A stretch of DNA of 64,000 nt from Acidobacteriota bacterium (GTDB lineage Bacteria > Acidobacteriota > UBA6911 > RPQK01 > JAJDTT01): contig JAPPLF010000068.1 of the NCBI GenBank assembly GCA_028874215.1, forward strand, positions 68,309-132,308, read 5' to 3'. Below the pieces are notes generated by a model. The model had not been told where the DNA came from and ran no database searches. It worked only from the letters and a program-made list of their open reading frames with translations. Of this stretch, positions 1 to 9,567 are shown one piece after another. Position 1 is the first letter of the stretch, and every line of letters starts with the position of its first letter. Made by a program: the position numbers and the translations under genes.

Positions 1-797
1 CGTCGAAACGGCCCGCTCTCTACCAGAATTCCGTGACTCTGGAGGACGGCCGTTCCCTGGGCCTCTCGGATGCCGTCAAGATCTCCTGGATCGACAACCG
101 ATTGGAATTCGGCACCTCGCGCCACTTCCAGGGCAGCATGTCCTACACGCTCTGGGACGACACCGAGTTGGAGCTGGTCCGCTTCCAGGACCAGTTCTTC
201 GGCGGAACCGTCCCCTTCATGGCCTTTTTCGCGAATTCTCCGGACCCGGACCTGGTTCGGCTGACAGATGATCAGGCCCGGACCTGGGGCAACCGGTTGA
301 CGCTGCGGCAGGGAATCAGCCGCAATGTTCGAGCCGGTGTTTCCTATATCCGCGGCTCGGCCGTCAGTGTGATTCCTGCCGGGTACACGCTGGTGCTGGA
401 AACGCCGGATGTCGGCGCACTGTTGAAACGAAGAGGCTACGGTGCTGTCGCTTCCGAGCTGGGCGTGCTCATCCCGACGACTCGGACCGAGTTGACGACC
501 GTGGTCAAGTTCGTGACGGATGGAGATCCCGTGACCCCGTTGAACGCTCTCTCGGATGTCTACGAGACCGGCAACAAGGGTCTGAATCTCTTTATTCGCC
601 AGATCATTCCCATTCCCGACAGCGTCTTGAGTTTTCTCGGCCTGGACTTCCTCAACGGACGTCGGATCGAGGCACTGCTGGATATCCGCAATCTCACCAA
701 TGAGGACCTTGGCGTGATCTCCAACGGTCCGGGTGGAAGCGTCGTCCTGGCCCAGAACCCAAGGTCCGTTCGGGGAGGAGTCACGGTCAGGTTCTGA
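1..797 (+). CDS. C-terminal part of an outer-membrane beta-barrel (TonB-receptor-like) protein, cut by the window start
   Basis: The frame is already open at the left edge: codons before the GTG at 33 read through without a stop, so this is the 3' end of a longer gene. The roughly 260 visible residues alternate polar and hydrophobic residues as barrel strands do. The protein ends in a strand finishing RGGVTVRF; a terminal Phe is the usual signal for insertion into the outer membrane. The stretch LLDIRNLTNEDLG resembles the last strands of TonB-dependent or TonB-like barrels. The plug domain and signal peptide lie outside the window, so the ligand cannot be named. Membership of a barrel family is fairly sure; the TonB link is inferred. 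Confidence 0.6.
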   Translation, partial: SKRPALYQNSVTLEDGRSLGLSDAVKISWIDNRLEFGTSRHFQGSMSYTLWDDTELELVRFQDQFFGGTVPFMAFFANSPDPDLVRLTDDQARTWGNRLTLRQGISRNVRAGVSYIRGSAVSVIPAGYTLVLETPDVGALLKRRGYGAVASELGVLIPTTRTELTTVVKFVTDGDPVTPLNALSDVYETGNKGLNLFIRQIIPIPDSVLSFLGLDFLNGRRIEALLDIRNLTNEDLGVISNGPGGSVVLAQNPRSVRGGVTVRF

Positions 798-849
798 TTT
801 CCCACCGCTGTCCCCGCCATTGTCGGAAGCGGGACTCCCGGCAAGCTCC

Positions 850-907
850 GATCCAAGGGCCCATGTCGGCTATCTAATTTATTGGATCTCATACGAGAGA
901 TTGGATC
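850..907 (+). promoter_or_regulatory. Three TTGGATC repeats, candidate activator-binding sites
   Basis: The heptamer TTGGATC occurs at 882-888 and 901-907, and inverted as GATCCAA at 850-856. The two direct copies are 19 bp apart, close to two helical turns. They lie about 90-145 bp upstream of the sigma-54 promoter at 994, where enhancer-binding regulators usually bind. The NtrC-type regulator encoded downstream is the obvious candidate. The repeats are seen; the binding is inferred. Confidence 0.4.
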
Positions 908-993
908 TGAACCCGTGTCAATGGCGCGCCGGCTTCCTCCCACGGCCGAGTATCCCTCTTCGTCCCAAGACATTTCGGGTGCGGACCGACAGG

Positions 994-1008
994 TGGCACC
1001 GATCTTGC
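994..1008 (+). promoter_or_regulatory. Sigma-54 (-24/-12) promoter of the histidine kinase/regulator operon
   Basis: TGGCAC, five bases, then TTGC gives the canonical GG (995-996) and GC (1007-1008) doublets with correct spacing. Transcription would start near 1020, about 80 bp before the kinase start codon. The second gene of the operon encodes a sigma-54 activator, so autoregulation is likely. Confidence 0.7.
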
Positions 1009-1099
1009 GAGTAACAGATGGGGAGTTGGAGGGACTGTGAAAAGCGCCGCAGACGTGTGCATCGTTTCCGTTGACGGCCGTTTCTGAGGGGAGCCGTTC

Positions 1100-3967
1100 A
1101 TGCTTCGTGGCTTCCAACTGAAGGCTATCCTGGTCGTCCTGGCCTCTGCCGTCGCCGTCTATGTCGGCGTCCTGAATCTTCTGGACCGGTCGACTTGGGG
1201 CGAGGTCTCCGACGGAATCGTCTGGACCGAAGGAAGTAGCGGGGACGTCCTCGCCCACCGGATCCACGATCCTGGGGCCGGTGGCCCGCGTGCCGGAATC
1301 GAGCCGGGAGACCGGCTGGTGGAACTGGGGGGTATCGAGATCCGGTCTCTCGACGACTACGTCGAGGTGATGGAAGTCTTGGCCGGGTCCGGTTCCATTG
1401 GCATGCCGGCGACCTATCTGGTCCAGAAAACACCGGGAGGCGACCGGCGCCAACACCAGGTTCAACTGGAGGTCGAGCCGGGACTCGGCCGGACCGACGG
1501 TCTTCTGGTGCTTGTCGCGCTGCTCCATCTGGCCATCGGATTGTTCGTTTTCCTGCGCAAGCACGAGTCGGCGGGCGCGCTCCACTTTTTTGTGCTGTGC
1601 CTGGTCTCGTTCTGCCTCTTTCTGTACCGGTACTCGGGTCGCAGCGATTCCTTCGATCTCCTGGTTTATTGGATCGGATCGGTGGCGCTGCTGGTCCTTC
1701 CTCCCTTGTTTCTCCACTTCTGCGCGACGTTTCCCGAGGCCCAACGATGGCTGGACCGCCGGGGAAGGCTGGGTGTTGCCTTCTATCTGCCGGCGTTCGT
1801 GCTTTTGGCGATCCACGTGGCCTGGTTCCTGGGATCCCTGCAGCCGTTGGGGTTGCCGCGAAGTCCGGGGGTCGCTCACTTTTTTGACAAGATTCACCTG
1901 TCCCATTTGGGAGTCTTCTTCTGTCTCGGAGCCGGTTTGCTCATCCAGTCCGGCCGGCAGGCGCGGACTCCCCTTCACCGCAGGCAGATGATGTGGGTTT
2001 CCCATGGGACCCTCATCGCCCTGGCTCCGTTTTTGATTCTGTATGCGGGACCCTATTTCATGGGTTTTCCCATACATCCCGTCATGGAGATGTCGATCCT
2101 GAGTCTGGCGCTCCTTCCCTTGTGTTTCGGTTACGCCATCATCCGCTACCGGTTGATGGACGTTGAGTTGATCTTTCGCGAAAGCGCGGCCTACGTCCTG
2201 GCCAGTTGGGTCCTCCTGGTCTTTTACGTGGGGGTGGTCCTGCTGGTCGGTGGGACGCTGTTCGGACTCTCTCCCCATTCCGATTTCTCGGTGTTCGCCG
2301 TTTCGGCCTTGGTGGCGGCTTTCCTGTTCGCACCGGTGAAGGACAAGATTCAGCAGCGGTTGGACCGCTACTACTATCCCGAGACCTACGATTACCGTCA
2401 GTCTTTTGCGGATTTCGGCAAGAGCCTGAACTCGGAGTTCAGCCTGCCGCGTTTGGCGGAGCGGGTTTGCGCCCGGATCGAGCAGACCTTCACGGTCCGT
2501 CCCGTGGCCGTCTTTCTCCGCTCCCCGGAACGGCCCGGCAGGTTCTTCCTTTACCACTCCCGCGGCGTGAACGGCGGCGTTGACCAGGAAAGTCCGATAC
2601 TGCTGCCGGGTCCGGCTTGGGGCGGCGGCCACGGCCGGGCGGAGCGGTTGGCGCCGGATTTCGGCGGCAGGGACGAGGAGGCGGGACACCGGACCCGGCT
2701 GGCGGCCTTGGGAATCCGGACTCTCCAGCCCCTTGAGACCCATGGCCGCGTCATCGGCCAGTTGGGACTGGGGGATCGGGCCAACGGCGACGCCTTGAAC
2801 AGCGAAGATTTGGAGTTGCTGGCGGCGCTGGCCGGTTATGCGGCGACTGCCATGGACAACGCCGTGCTCTACCGTTCGTTGGAAACCAAGGCGGGCGAAC
2901 TCCAAAGACTCAAGAGCTACAACGAAAGCGTCATCCAGAGCATCACCGCGGGAGTGGTGGTGGTCGATTCGGAAGGCGCCGTCCGAGTCTGGAACTCGTT
3001 CATGGAGACGTTCTACGGCCTGGAGGCGAGCCAGGCGGTCGGCCGGAGCATCGACCATGTCTTTCCCCCGGACCTGCTCCGATCCGTGACGGAAGCGCTG
3101 GGCAGCTCTCGCTGGCGGATTCCAAAGGTGGCACGCCTGGACAAGACGCGTCTCAAGTCCTCCTCAGGCGAGGAGCGCCTCGTGAATGTCCATCTCTCGC
3201 CCTTCGTGGCCCAGGATGACGTCCTTACCGGAACTCTGCTGCTCTTCGACGACGTCACGGAGAAGCAGCAGTTGGAGGATCAACTGGTCCAGGCGGAGAA
3301 GCTCACCTCCATCGGCCTCCTGGCGGCGGGTGTGGCGCATGAGGTCAATACCCCTCTGGCCGGGATCTCGAGCTACACGCAGTTGCTGCTGGATTCGACC
3401 CCTGCTTCCGACTCCCGGCGCGACCTGTTGGAGAAGATCGAAAAACAGAGCTTTCGAGCCTCGCGGATCGTCAACAACCTGGTCAATTTCGCCCGTGTCC
3501 GGGACGGCGAATTCCGTGAAGTCAACGTCAATTCCCTGATGCTGGAGACGGTGTCCCTGCTGGAGCATCAACTCTGGAGCCAGGGGGTGGAGGTCAGTCT
3601 CCACCTCGATCCCGCTCTGCCCCGCACCCGGGGCCATGAGGGCAAGCTGCAGCAGGTTTTCGTCAATTTGCTGATGAATGCCAATGACGCCATGCCGGAC
3701 GGAGGGAGCATCACGGTCCGCACCTCCCACAGGAACTCAGGGCTCGTGGTGGAGGTGGAAGACAGTGGAAAGGGCATTCCCGGCGACGTTCTGCACCGAA
3801 TCTACGACCCCTTCTTCACCACCAAGGACGTCGGTAAGGGAACCGGCCTGGGGCTCTCGGTCTGTTATGGAATCGTGCAGGAGCATGAGGGCCGGATTCA
3901 GGCGAGAAGCCAGGCGGGCGAGGGAAGCACGTTCACGGTCCATCTGCCCGTGAAAAGGGTTCAATGA
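1100..3967 (+). CDS. Membrane sensor histidine kinase with PDZ, GAF and PAS domains
   Basis: This 955-aa kinase starts at an ATG preceded by GAGGGGAG. A membrane segment at about residues 8-26 is followed by a PDZ-like domain (about 45-130), seven or so hydrophobic helices (about 135-410), a GAF-like domain (about 440-600), a PAS domain (about 610-720), and HisKA and HATPase domains. The phosphoacceptor is His747 in VAHEVNTPL. The ATP-binding N box (NLLMNANDAM) and G boxes (DSGKGIP, GTGLGLSV) are intact. It should sense an envelope or membrane signal and phosphorylate the NtrC-type regulator, whose start overlaps its stop by 4 bp. The extracytoplasmic PDZ domain suggests sensing of protein C termini or misfolded envelope protein; that is inference. 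Confidence 0.88.
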   Translation: MLRGFQLKAILVVLASAVAVYVGVLNLLDRSTWGEVSDGIVWTEGSSGDVLAHRIHDPGAGGPRAGIEPGDRLVELGGIEIRSLDDYVEVMEVLAGSGSIGMPATYLVQKTPGGDRRQHQVQLEVEPGLGRTDGLLVLVALLHLAIGLFVFLRKHESAGALHFFVLCLVSFCLFLYRYSGRSDSFDLLVYWIGSVALLVLPPLFLHFCATFPEAQRWLDRRGRLGVAFYLPAFVLLAIHVAWFLGSLQPLGLPRSPGVAHFFDKIHLSHLGVFFCLGAGLLIQSGRQARTPLHRRQMMWVSHGTLIALAPFLILYAGPYFMGFPIHPVMEMSILSLALLPLCFGYAIIRYRLMDVELIFRESAAYVLASWVLLVFYVGVVLLVGGTLFGLSPHSDFSVFAVSALVAAFLFAPVKDKIQQRLDRYYYPETYDYRQSFADFGKSLNSEFSLPRLAERVCARIEQTFTVRPVAVFLRSPERPGRFFLYHSRGVNGGVDQESPILLPGPAWGGGHGRAERLAPDFGGRDEEAGHRTRLAALGIRTLQPLETHGRVIGQLGLGDRANGDALNSEDLELLAALAGYAATAMDNAVLYRSLETKAGELQRLKSYNESVIQSITAGVVVVDSEGAVRVWNSFMETFYGLEASQAVGRSIDHVFPPDLLRSVTEALGSSRWRIPKVARLDKTRLKSSSGEERLVNVHLSPFVAQDDVLTGTLLLFDDVTEKQQLEDQLVQAEKLTSIGLLAAGVAHEVNTPLAGISSYTQLLLDSTPASDSRRDLLEKIEKQSFRASRIVNNLVNFARVRDGEFREVNVNSLMLETVSLLEHQLWSQGVEVSLHLDPALPRTRGHEGKLQQVFVNLLMNANDAMPDGGSITVRTSHRNSGLVVEVEDSGKGIPGDVLHRIYDPFFTTKDVGKGTGLGLSVCYGIVQEHEGRIQARSQAGEGSTFTVHLPVKRVQ

Positions 3968-5352
3968 CATCCCGGTCCACGGTTCTGATCATCGACGACG
4001 AAGAGATCATGCGGGAAGTCTTCTCGCGAGTCGTCGCCGGCGGCGGTCACCAGGTTCTCCTTGCTTCCTCGGGGGAGGAGGGCGTCGAGTTGATTCGACG
4101 CGAGCCGGTGGATCTGGTGCTTCTGGATCTCATGCTTCCCGGCATCGGCGGACTTGAGACGTTGGAGAAGATCCTGGAGCTGGATCCTGACCTGGCCGTC
4201 ATCATGGTCACGGCCTATGCGTCCATTGAAAACGCGGTGCAGGCGACCCGGCTGGGAGCGTTCGACTTCGTGACCAAACCGTTTCGCAACGAAGAGTTGC
4301 TGCTGGTCATCAAGAACGGCATCCGGCAACGGCGACTCGAGTTGGAGAATCGCCAGCTCAAGTCCAGTCTTCATCGCCGTCAGGGTCACTTCCAGAACAT
4401 CGTCGGCAAGAGCGAGCCGATCCGGCGGGTCACGGAACTCATTACCCAGGTGGGCCCGGGCCGCAGCACGGTTTTGATCACGGGGGAGAGCGGTACCGGG
4501 AAGGAATTGGTCGCCAAGGCCGTTCACAATCTGAGTCCCCGGCGCGACCGGGCCTTCGTCCCGGTCAACAGCGGCTCGATTCCCTCCGAGCTCTTGGAGA
4601 GTGAGCTCTTCGGGCACGTGAAGGGAGCTTTTACCGGCGCCACGGCCACCAAGAAGGGGCTGTTCGAGATCGCCCATGGGGGCACGATTTTCCTGGACGA
4701 GATCGATACCGTTCCGGTGCAGACCCAAGCCAAGCTGTTGCGGGTTCTGCAGGAAAGGGAATTCCGTCCCGTGGGCGGCGTGCGGAACACCAAGGTCGAC
4801 GTGAGAATCGTGGCCGCCACCAACGTGGACTTGAAGCTGGCGGTCAGGGAAGGCCGATTCCGAGAGGACCTCTACTACCGCCTCAAGGTCATCACCCTGG
4901 ACGTGGCGCCGTTGCGCGACCGGAAGGATGACATCCCTCTGCTGGCCCACCACTTCCTGACCCGCTTCAGCCGCGAGAACGGGAAGACGATGAAATCCAT
5001 CGACCAGGACGCGCTCAGGGTCTTGATGAACTACGACTGGCCCGGAAACGTCAGGGAACTGGAGAACGCCATCGAACGTGCAGTGGTACTCTCCGGGACC
5101 AGCGCAAGCGTCCGATCGGATCTGCTTCCCCGGGAAATTCTGGATTCGATCTCGGGCCGGCTGGATGGAATCCCGCCGCAATCCCAGAACGGTTCCCTCA
5201 GGGAACTGGTGCTTGAATTTGAGCGCAATCTGATTCTGCTGGCGCTGGAACGGGCCAATTGGAACCAGAGGAAGGCGGCCAGCCTTCTCAAGGTCAAACC
5301 GACCACCCTGAATGCCAAACTGAAACGCCTGCAGGTCAGGATCCCCTCCTGA
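3964..5352 (+). CDS. Sigma-54-dependent response regulator (NtrC family)
   Basis: This 462-aa protein has three parts. A receiver domain carries the phosphoacceptor Asp55 in LVLLDLMLPG. An AAA+ domain has Walker A GESGTGKE (174-181) and the sigma-54-contacting GAFTGA loop near 221. A C-terminal Fis-type helix-turn-helix ends in NQRKAASLLKVKPTTLNAKL. It should activate sigma-54 promoters after phosphorylation by the kinase encoded just upstream (overlap ATGA). Its likely targets include its own operon, given the TTGGATC repeats and the -24/-12 promoter. All catalytic motifs are present. The regulon is unknown; the exbB operon directly downstream is a possible target but shows a sigma-70 promoter. 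Confidence 0.92.
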   Translation: MTSRSTVLIIDDEEIMREVFSRVVAGGGHQVLLASSGEEGVELIRREPVDLVLLDLMLPGIGGLETLEKILELDPDLAVIMVTAYASIENAVQATRLGAFDFVTKPFRNEELLLVIKNGIRQRRLELENRQLKSSLHRRQGHFQNIVGKSEPIRRVTELITQVGPGRSTVLITGESGTGKELVAKAVHNLSPRRDRAFVPVNSGSIPSELLESELFGHVKGAFTGATATKKGLFEIAHGGTIFLDEIDTVPVQTQAKLLRVLQEREFRPVGGVRNTKVDVRIVAATNVDLKLAVREGRFREDLYYRLKVITLDVAPLRDRKDDIPLLAHHFLTRFSRENGKTMKSIDQDALRVLMNYDWPGNVRELENAIERAVVLSGTSASVRSDLLPREILDSISGRLDGIPPQSQNGSLRELVLEFERNLILLALERANWNQRKAASLLKVKPTTLNAKLKRLQVRIPS

Positions 5353-5480
5353 CGTTCTGAGGAAACAGAAAACAGGACAGAGAAAAGAGCGAGTCCAGGG
5401 GGAAGTTTGCCCGCTTCGGAGCACGACATTCCTACCGCGAAAAACCAGTTGGGAGGGGCCGCTTCCGGCTCCGGGCCGGT

Positions 5481-5510
5481 TTGACTTGCCCGGCGAAGCG
5501 GGGCTATCAT
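5481..5510 (+). promoter_or_regulatory. Sigma-70-type promoter for the exbB-exbD operon
   Basis: TTGACT (5481-5486), an 18-bp spacer and TATCAT (5505-5510) form a good match. Transcription would begin near 5517, giving a leader of about 125 nt before the exbB start. The rest of the 289-bp gap from 5353 holds no gene that I can see. Confidence 0.5.
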
Positions 5511-5612
5511 GATTTTTCCTTACGAGTGCCACGGGGTCGGATACCGGACTCTTTGGACTGAATTGATACTTCCACCGACTTTTGCAGTCTAATTTACTCA
5601 AGCAGATCGGTT

Positions 5613-5628
5613 TATTGTTCGGACAATA
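5613..5628 (+). promoter_or_regulatory. Palindrome beside the exbB ribosome-binding site
   Basis: TATTGT-TCGG-ACAATA is a perfect 6-bp inverted repeat with a TCGG loop. It directly abuts the AGGAGG ribosome-binding site of exbB (5628-5633). It could be an operator or an RNA hairpin that affects initiation. Confidence 0.4.
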
Positions 5629-5641
5629 GGAGGACAGGACA

Positions 5642-6322
5642 GTGGTAGTAGCAATCGGGGGAACCCTGTGGAGTTATTTCCAGCAGGGCGGTCCCATGAT
5701 GTACGCCCTCCTTCTCTGTTCCATAGTCGCGTTGATATTCATCTTCGAACGGATGATCACGTACTACCGGGTTCAAGGAACCACGGCGGACATCTTCTCG
5801 TCGGTCCGCCAGGCGTTGCTGGACGGGGACCTTCGCCACTCCCTGGAGGTTTGCGAGTCCTATACCCACCCCGTCGCCAGCACTCTGAAGTCGGGTCTGC
5901 TCAGGTACGGAAAGCCGCACTACGAGATCGAGAAGGCGATGGAGAGCGTGGCTCTTCACGAGGTTTCCAATCTGGAAAAGGGACTCTGGATCCTGGGAAC
6001 GGTGGCCAATATTGCCCCGTTGTTCGGATTCCTGGGAACCGTCACCGGCATGATCGCGTCGTTTGAGGCGTTGGCGGAGGTGGGGCTTGGGAACCCGCAG
6101 GCGGTGGCGGGAGGCATCGCCGAGGCCCTGGTGACCACGGCCACGGGACTCATCGTCGCTCTCCCGGTCCAGGCCGCGTACAATTACTTCAGCAACCGGG
6201 TCTCGATCCTTGGTCTGGACATGGAGACGAGTTCCTCCATGCTGCTGGAGACGTTCAACGAGTTGGAGGAGAGGCAGGGTGGAAGAGGCCGGCTGACGGA
6301 AGCGGCCCCGAGTGATTCCTGA
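5642..6322 (+). CDS. exbB: MotA/TolQ/ExbB-family proton channel protein
   Basis: This 226-aa inner-membrane protein has a GTG start behind a strong AGGAGG. One membrane helix lies near residues 15-38, a cytoplasmic region follows, and two more helices lie near 115-190 with the family pattern around APLFGFLGTVTGMI. ExbB/TolQ forms the proton-conducting channel that powers TonB-like energy transfer to the outer membrane. It is the first gene of a tight operon with two ExbD proteins and a TPR protein. No TonB gene is adjacent. ExbB, TolQ and a gliding-type motor cannot be told apart from sequence alone. Confidence 0.88.
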   Translation: MVVAIGGTLWSYFQQGGPMMYALLLCSIVALIFIFERMITYYRVQGTTADIFSSVRQALLDGDLRHSLEVCESYTHPVASTLKSGLLRYGKPHYEIEKAMESVALHEVSNLEKGLWILGTVANIAPLFGFLGTVTGMIASFEALAEVGLGNPQAVAGGIAEALVTTATGLIVALPVQAAYNYFSNRVSILGLDMETSSSMLLETFNELEERQGGRGRLTEAAPSDS

Positions 6323-6756
6323 TGAAGCTGAGACGGAAACAGTCCGCAGCGCTGGTGCCCAGGATTCCCACCGCATCCATGGCGGATATTGCCTTTCTGC
6401 TCATCATTTTCTTCATGCTGACGACTTCCTTTTCTCCGGAACGGACCTCGGTGAGCCTGCCCGAGTCGGAGATTCGGACCGAAGTGTCCAAGGATGCCGC
6501 CATCGTGGCGATCTCGCCCCAGGGCGAGATCAGCTTCACCGACGGGGAAACGGCGGCGTTCCCACTGGCCACGGTCGCCGAGTTGGGGGCAGTGGTGAAG
6601 GCCTTGGTGGCCGTCATGCCCAGGAAGGAGTTTCTGATCAAGGCGGACCGGAGCGTCCGGTATCAGTTGGTGGACGGTGTCCTGGAACAGTTGCGGACCA
6701 ACGGCGCCCGCCGTATCGGACTTCTGACGGAGCGCGAGGTCAAGGAATCGGGCTGA
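6322..6756 (+). CDS. exbD: ExbD/TolR-family biopolymer transport protein (first copy)
   Basis: This 144-aa protein has a short cytoplasmic N terminus, one membrane helix (about 18-38, IAFLLIIFFMLTTSF) preceded by the conserved PTASMADIAF stretch, and a periplasmic domain. The Asp of SMADIAF is the proton-coupling residue in this family. Its start overlaps the exbB stop by one base (TGATG). It works with ExbB as the proton-driven motor. The gene downstream is a second, diverged ExbD, an arrangement in which the two may form a mixed complex. Confidence 0.9.
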   Translation: MKLRRKQSAALVPRIPTASMADIAFLLIIFFMLTTSFSPERTSVSLPESEIRTEVSKDAAIVAISPQGEISFTDGETAAFPLATVAELGAVVKALVAVMPRKEFLIKADRSVRYQLVDGVLEQLRTNGARRIGLLTEREVKESG

Positions 6757-7194
6757 ATGAAACTTCGAAGCCGCCTCCAGCGCAGCCCTGAGGTCCCGAC
6801 CTCCTCAATGGCCGACATCGCCTTTCTGTTGATCATCTTCTTCATGCTGACGGCCGTCTTTACGTCCAACCGGGGGCTTCAGTTCGCTTTCCCCAAGGAG
6901 GATCCGACGCGGTTGGACGTCCAGCCCGAGGAGGCCGTTCACATCAAGATCACCGGTGAAGCCCAGTACCTGGTGGACAAGACCCCCATGTCTCTGGAGG
7001 CCATGTCCAGCTACGTGCAGGGGAAAATGGGGCAAAACCCCAGCAAACCCGTGATCATTCAGACCCAGGGACACGTCCCTTACCGGGTCATGATCGATGT
7101 CTTCGACCTCTTGAGACAGCTTGAGGTCAAGAACATCTCGGTGCCTACGGAGTCGGAAGTCGAGCGTTGGAAGGCATTCGGTGTTTTCGAGTGA
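6757..7194 (+). CDS. exbD: ExbD/TolR-family biopolymer transport protein (second copy)
   Basis: This 145-aa paralogue of the preceding gene starts on the base after its stop. The motif PTSSMADIAFLLIIFFMLT matches the first copy almost exactly and keeps the coupling Asp. The periplasmic halves have diverged; this one ends with the family region YRVMIDVFDLLRQL. Two ExbD proteins with one ExbB suggest an asymmetric motor. The precise partner is unknown. Confidence 0.9.
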   Translation: MKLRSRLQRSPEVPTSSMADIAFLLIIFFMLTAVFTSNRGLQFAFPKEDPTRLDVQPEEAVHIKITGEAQYLVDKTPMSLEAMSSYVQGKMGQNPSKPVIIQTQGHVPYRVMIDVFDLLRQLEVKNISVPTESEVERWKAFGVFE

Positions 7195-7213
7195 TGCCGT
7201 TGAAGGGGTGACC

Positions 7214-8197
7214 ATGCCGCCCGGACGCCGCCGCTGCCGAATCGGACTGCTATTGCTGGCGCTGCTGCCCGGTACTCCCCCGGTCTGGGGTCAAGGAGAC
7301 TTCGGGAAGGGAATCTCCTTCTACAAGCAGGGGCAGTACGACAAGGCCATAGCGGAGTTCGAGGCGATCGTCGAGGAGCATTCCGACTATGAGAGCGGGC
7401 ACCGGATTCTCGGGATCTCCTATCTGAAGACCAATCGGGCGGAAAAGGCCATCGAGTCCTTCAAGAAAGCGCTGGATCTCAAGGACGACGTCTACGCCTC
7501 GCATCAGGGACTGGGGATCGCCTACTACAACACGGGCAATTTTCAGGAAGCCGCGGCGGCGCTTGAAAGAGCGGAGGCATACGCCAAGTCGCCCGCGGAC
7601 CGCTACCAACTGCACCACACCCGAGGAAGCGCCTACTACAATCTGACCATGTACGACCGGGCCATCTCCGACCTGGAGCGGGCCGTCTCCATCCGCAGGG
7701 GCCAGTTCGACGACGTCCTCCAGCTCGGATTGGCCCACTACAGAATGAAGAGCTACACACTGGCCGAAGGATTCCTGAAACAGGCCGTTGGGCTGGATCC
7801 GAATTCCGCCGAAGCCCGCAACCACCTCTCGCGCATCGTCTACTACAGGGGCGTTGCGTCCCTCGAACAGGGCAACTATTCGGAAGCGGTCGCCACCTTG
7901 GGCGACTACCTGAAGGAGCAACCGGAAGACGGGGATGCCTGGTTCAACCTGGGGATCGCTCATCTCTTCTCCGAACACCTCCTGGCGGCGCAGGAAGCCT
8001 TTGTGAAGAGCAAGGAAATCGATCCGGACCGCTGGGAGACGCACAACCGGCTCGGCTATATCTACGAAATGAATAACCAGTATTCGGAGGCTCTGGAACA
8101 CTACAGGAAAGCTCACAGCCTCAGCCGGGATGGCGAGATCCAGGCGAGTGTCGAGCGGGTTCAGGAGCGGATTCGAAGACAGAGGGAACGAAGATAG
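7214..8197 (+). CDS. Exported TPR-repeat protein
   Basis: I start this 327-aa protein at the ATG at 7214 because AAGGGG lies just upstream and the result begins with a clean signal peptide (RRRCRIGLLLLALLPGTPPVWG). Upstream in-frame codons overlap exbD and would bury that signal. The mature protein is a run of about eight TPR units, for example GKGISFYKQGQYDKAIAEFE and DAWFNLGIAHLFSEHLLAAQ. It is the last gene of the exbB-exbD-exbD operon, so it is probably a periplasmic scaffold or adaptor for that motor. TPR proteins are a regular companion of such ExbBD operons. No enzyme motif is present. Confidence 0.8.
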   Translation: MPPGRRRCRIGLLLLALLPGTPPVWGQGDFGKGISFYKQGQYDKAIAEFEAIVEEHSDYESGHRILGISYLKTNRAEKAIESFKKALDLKDDVYASHQGLGIAYYNTGNFQEAAAALERAEAYAKSPADRYQLHHTRGSAYYNLTMYDRAISDLERAVSIRRGQFDDVLQLGLAHYRMKSYTLAEGFLKQAVGLDPNSAEARNHLSRIVYYRGVASLEQGNYSEAVATLGDYLKEQPEDGDAWFNLGIAHLFSEHLLAAQEAFVKSKEIDPDRWETHNRLGYIYEMNNQYSEALEHYRKAHSLSRDGEIQASVERVQERIRRQRERR

Positions 8198-8217
8198 CGC
8201 CCGCCCGGTTCGTGTGA

Positions 8218-9507
<1,290 letters not shown>

Positions 9508-9567
9508 CCGGGCAGGAGCTTGCCTGAGAAAAACCGCCGTTTGACCCTCTATCTGCCGCACTGAATC

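Noticed and set aside
560..3058. 832-aa open frame opposite the histidine kinase
   Set aside because: Antisense to a gene with intact kinase motifs; composition is the Arg/Gln/His-rich pattern of GC-rich shadows and shows no domain.
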